From: Frankiales bacterium
GTDB taxonomy: Bacteria; Actinomycetota; Actinomycetes; Mycobacteriales; SCTD01
Direction: 5' to 3'
Assembly: GCA_025464915.1 (NCBI GenBank)
Contig: JAODNF010000016.1
Span: 1-6,077, forward strand
Length of the DNA stretch: 6,077 nt
Shown piece after piece: positions 4,368 through 6,077 of this stretch. A model generated the notes under the pieces. That model had not been told where the DNA came from. It saw only the letters and a list, made by a program, of their open reading frames with translations, and ran no database searches. Within the stretch, counting starts at the first letter, position 1. Each line of letters begins with the position of its first letter. The position numbers were made by a program, and so were the translations under genes.

Positions 4368-6077
4368 GTGACCGAGACCCCAGCGGGGGCGGGCGGCGGG
4401 CAGATGTCCGACCGCATGCAGGCCCTCCTGTCAGCCGCTGCCGAGGAGACCGTGCGCGAGCAGCGCGCCGTGTCCACCGTCCTCGCCGAGCTGCGCGCCC
4501 AGGTGGCCGTGCTCACCGAGGGGGTGCGCGCCGGTGCGTCGGACGCGAGCGTCGAGCGCCTCGGTGGCGTCGTCAGCACCGTGGTCGCCGACCTGCGCAC
4601 CGCCACGTCGCTGCTGGGCCAGCGCATCGAGGCGCTGTCCAAGCGCATCGACGCCGTCGCCGCGGACACCGCCGCTCCCACCGAGCAGGCGGCCGTGCGG
4701 CTCGCGGCTCTCTCTTCTGACGTCGCCGCGCAGGGTGAGATCGTCGACCGGATGAGCTCGTCGCTCGACCAGCTCGCCGGGTTCCCCGGCGCCCTTGCCG
4801 CGTTGCAGAAGGACGTCGCCGGCCTGCACGATCGCCTGCAGCCGCTGGCCGAGGTGCGCTCCAGCATCGGTGACCTGGGGGCCCGCACGTCGCTCGCGCT
4901 CGACGCGCTGAAGCCGCAGCTCGACGGCCTGCAGGCCAAGCTCGACGCGATCGGCACGGTCCCGGACACCGAGCGACTGCGGGACTCCGTCGTCGACGCG
5001 CTCGGCTCGCGACTCGACAAGCTCACGGAGGCGGCGGAGCGCCCGGTCGTCGGACCGGACGCCCTCAAGGCCCACTTCGGCGACCTGCGCGCGGCGATCG
5101 ACAGCCAGACCGGTGACCGCTTCGACGAGGTCGCGGCGGCCCTCGGCGCCATCGAGAACCGCCTCGGCCAGGTCGGGGAGCGGGTCGCCGACGTCGGCGA
5201 CGCCGCCGGTGGGGTGCCGGCCCTGTCGGCCGAGCTCGCCCGGCTGCACACCCGCATCGACGAGCTGCAAGCGCTCCGGGAGCAGGTCGACAAGGTCGGC
5301 GCGGGTGTCTCCGCGCTCCAGGACGACAGCACCGGGACCGCCCTCACCCTCGGGCTGGCGTCGCTCCGCGACGACGTCGAGCACCTGAACGAGCGGTTCG
5401 TCGAGCTGGCCCCGCCGAGCAGCGAGGAGGTGGCCGGGCTGGTGAGCCAGCGGGTCGCCGACCGGCTCGTCGAGACCCTCGCGCCCCGCATCGCCGACGT
5501 CGTGCTCACCCGCGTCTCCGCGGCGCTGGTGACCCAGCTCGGCGAGGCGCTGTCCCCGCGGGTGAAGGCCGACACCGAGGACGTCGTCCGCACTGCCACA
5601 GCCGACAGTGAGCGGCGCGTCCTGGCCCACGTCGACGAGGCCGTGCTCGCCCTCGCCGAGGCGCTGCTGCGCCGCAAGCGCGGCGGCCGCACCCCGGAGG
5701 CCGCGCTCCAGGAGCTGGACCAGGCGCTCGTCGAGCCCGCCCCCGCCGAGCCCGTGGCGTCCGCTCCGGTGGACAACGACGGCGCTGCGGTCGAGCGGAC
5801 GTCCGACGACGCTGCCGTCGACCAGAGGTCCGACGACGCTGCGGTCGAGCGGACGTCCGAGGCCGCTGCCGTCGACGAGCCGGCCCCGTCCGCTCCAGTG
5901 GACACCGGCGACGCTGCGGTCGAGCAGACGTCCGCCGAGCAGGAGCCGGTAGAGGACGTCCTGGATCGGATCAACAGCACCGATGAGGACGACGACGCCG
6001 AGCCCTACGTCGAGCAGCCGCGCCCGGGCATCACCTCGAGCATGGCCCCCGCCGCACCCGCACCCGCACCCGCACCC
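4368..6077 (+). CDS. Long helical, coiled-coil-like hypothetical protein (C-terminus beyond window)
   Basis: The frame from GTG 4368 is open to the window end, giving 570 codons. GGAGG lies 10 bases upstream; ATG 4404 and ATG 4416 are alternatives. Residues about 13-440 are dominated by Ala, Leu, Val, Glu, Asp and Arg, with hydrophobic residues every 3-4 positions (LGQRIEALSKRIDAV, LKPQLDGLQAKLDAI, LARLHTRIDELQALREQV), typical of long helices or coiled coils. There is no Cys or Trp and only one Tyr (547), no signal peptide and no membrane segment. A basic patch, RRKRGGR (435-441), follows. Residues 452-545 are Pro-rich, then acidic with repeats, ending in TDEDDDAE. Residues 559-570 begin an Ala-Pro run. 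Family and function are not recognised; a scaffold or structural role is only a guess. The absence of stops, codon bias and coherent composition support it as real. Confidence 0.83.
   Translation, partial: MTETPAGAGGGQMSDRMQALLSAAAEETVREQRAVSTVLAELRAQVAVLTEGVRAGASDASVERLGGVVSTVVADLRTATSLLGQRIEALSKRIDAVAADTAAPTEQAAVRLAALSSDVAAQGEIVDRMSSSLDQLAGFPGALAALQKDVAGLHDRLQPLAEVRSSIGDLGARTSLALDALKPQLDGLQAKLDAIGTVPDTERLRDSVVDALGSRLDKLTEAAERPVVGPDALKAHFGDLRAAIDSQTGDRFDEVAAALGAIENRLGQVGERVADVGDAAGGVPALSAELARLHTRIDELQALREQVDKVGAGVSALQDDSTGTALTLGLASLRDDVEHLNERFVELAPPSSEEVAGLVSQRVADRLVETLAPRIADVVLTRVSAALVTQLGEALSPRVKADTEDVVRTATADSERRVLAHVDEAVLALAEALLRRKRGGRTPEAALQELDQALVEPAPAEPVASAPVDNDGAAVERTSDDAAVDQRSDDAAVERTSEAAAVDEPAPSAPVDTGDAAVEQTSAEQEPVEDVLDRINSTDEDDDAEPYVEQPRPGITSSMAPAAPAPAPAP
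5784..5879 (+). repeat. Tandem 27-bp repeats inside the helical protein gene
   Basis: Units start at 5784, 5811, 5838 and 5865 (the last partial), encoding AAVERTSDD, AAVDQRSDD, AAVERTSEA and AAVDE. Units 1 and 3 are nearly identical and so are units 2 and 4, so the array is also two copies of a 54-bp block. A diverged further unit (AAVEQTSAE) lies at 5913-5939. The direct repeats TCCGCTCC[G/A]GTGGACA at 5760-5775 and 5889-5904 match at 15 of 16 bases and bracket the array. This looks like repeat expansion within a disordered acidic tail. Confidence 0.8.
6054..6077 (+). repeat. GCACCC hexanucleotide repeat at the window edge
   Basis: Four perfect copies of GCACCC run up to the last base, encoding Ala-Pro repeats. 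The array may continue outside the window. Such arrays code for stiff, extended linkers and can change length by slippage in steps that keep the frame. Confidence 0.75.

Noticed and set aside
4268..5980. 570-codon open frame on the minus strand
   Set aside because: Its translation is a Ser/Thr/Arg/Ala-rich low-complexity string with no domain, antisense to the helical protein gene, whose plus-strand frame has coherent heptad-like composition and a ribosome binding site. It reflects GC-rich codon bias.
1..6077. Mobile element, defence island, CRISPR array or RNA gene
   Set aside because: No transposase, integrase, terminal repeats, spaced direct repeats or tRNA-like folds were seen. The only repeats are intragenic or short palindromes.

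Overview
The window is very G+C-rich, with nearly all third codon positions G or C, several GTG starts and strong GGAGG-type ribosome binding sites. This, with the gene content, points to a high-GC actinobacterium; I cannot name the genus. I see no tRNA, rRNA, CRISPR array, insertion sequence or integration site.

Left part (1-2667): a bacterial non-homologous end joining (NHEJ) locus. On the minus strand lie a LigD-type protein with a 3'-phosphoesterase and an ATP-dependent ligase domain (119-1570), then, overlapping it by 14 bases, the start of a separate LigD-type polymerase/primase gene that leaves the window at base 1. Divergently, on the plus strand, lies ku (1774-2667) with a lysine/alanine-rich tail. 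The modules that some bacteria fuse into one LigD are two polypeptides here, probably translationally coupled. The 203-base divergent region holds a perfect 14-bp inverted repeat, flanked by two near-identical TTGACGRTCAAC palindromes.

Middle part (2668-4179): a 46-base nested inverted repeat follows ku. Next comes an apparent short operon: an 18-codon leader ORF (2776-2832) overlapping by GTGA the start of an unrecognised 220-residue protein (2829-3491), then 13 bases later a peptidase S51 family protein (3505-4179; cyanophycinase/dipeptidase E-like). An 11-base sequence, CGCCTAGCGTT, with a TAnnnT -10-like core, occurs just upstream of both ku and this operon and may be a shared promoter element.

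Right part (4180-6077): a 188-base intergenic region has a small hairpin and a perfect 16-bp palindrome. It precedes a long gene from GTG 4368 that is still open at the window end (570 codons visible). Its product is a soluble-looking, helical protein with no Cys or Trp, then an acidic tail of nested 27-bp DNA repeats and an Ala-Pro stretch. Its function is unknown.

How the genes work together: Ku binds DNA ends and recruits the ligase and polymerase modules to trim, fill and seal breaks. Whether the unknown gene, the peptidase and the helical protein relate to repair is not shown by the sequence; the shared promoter-like box is the only hint.
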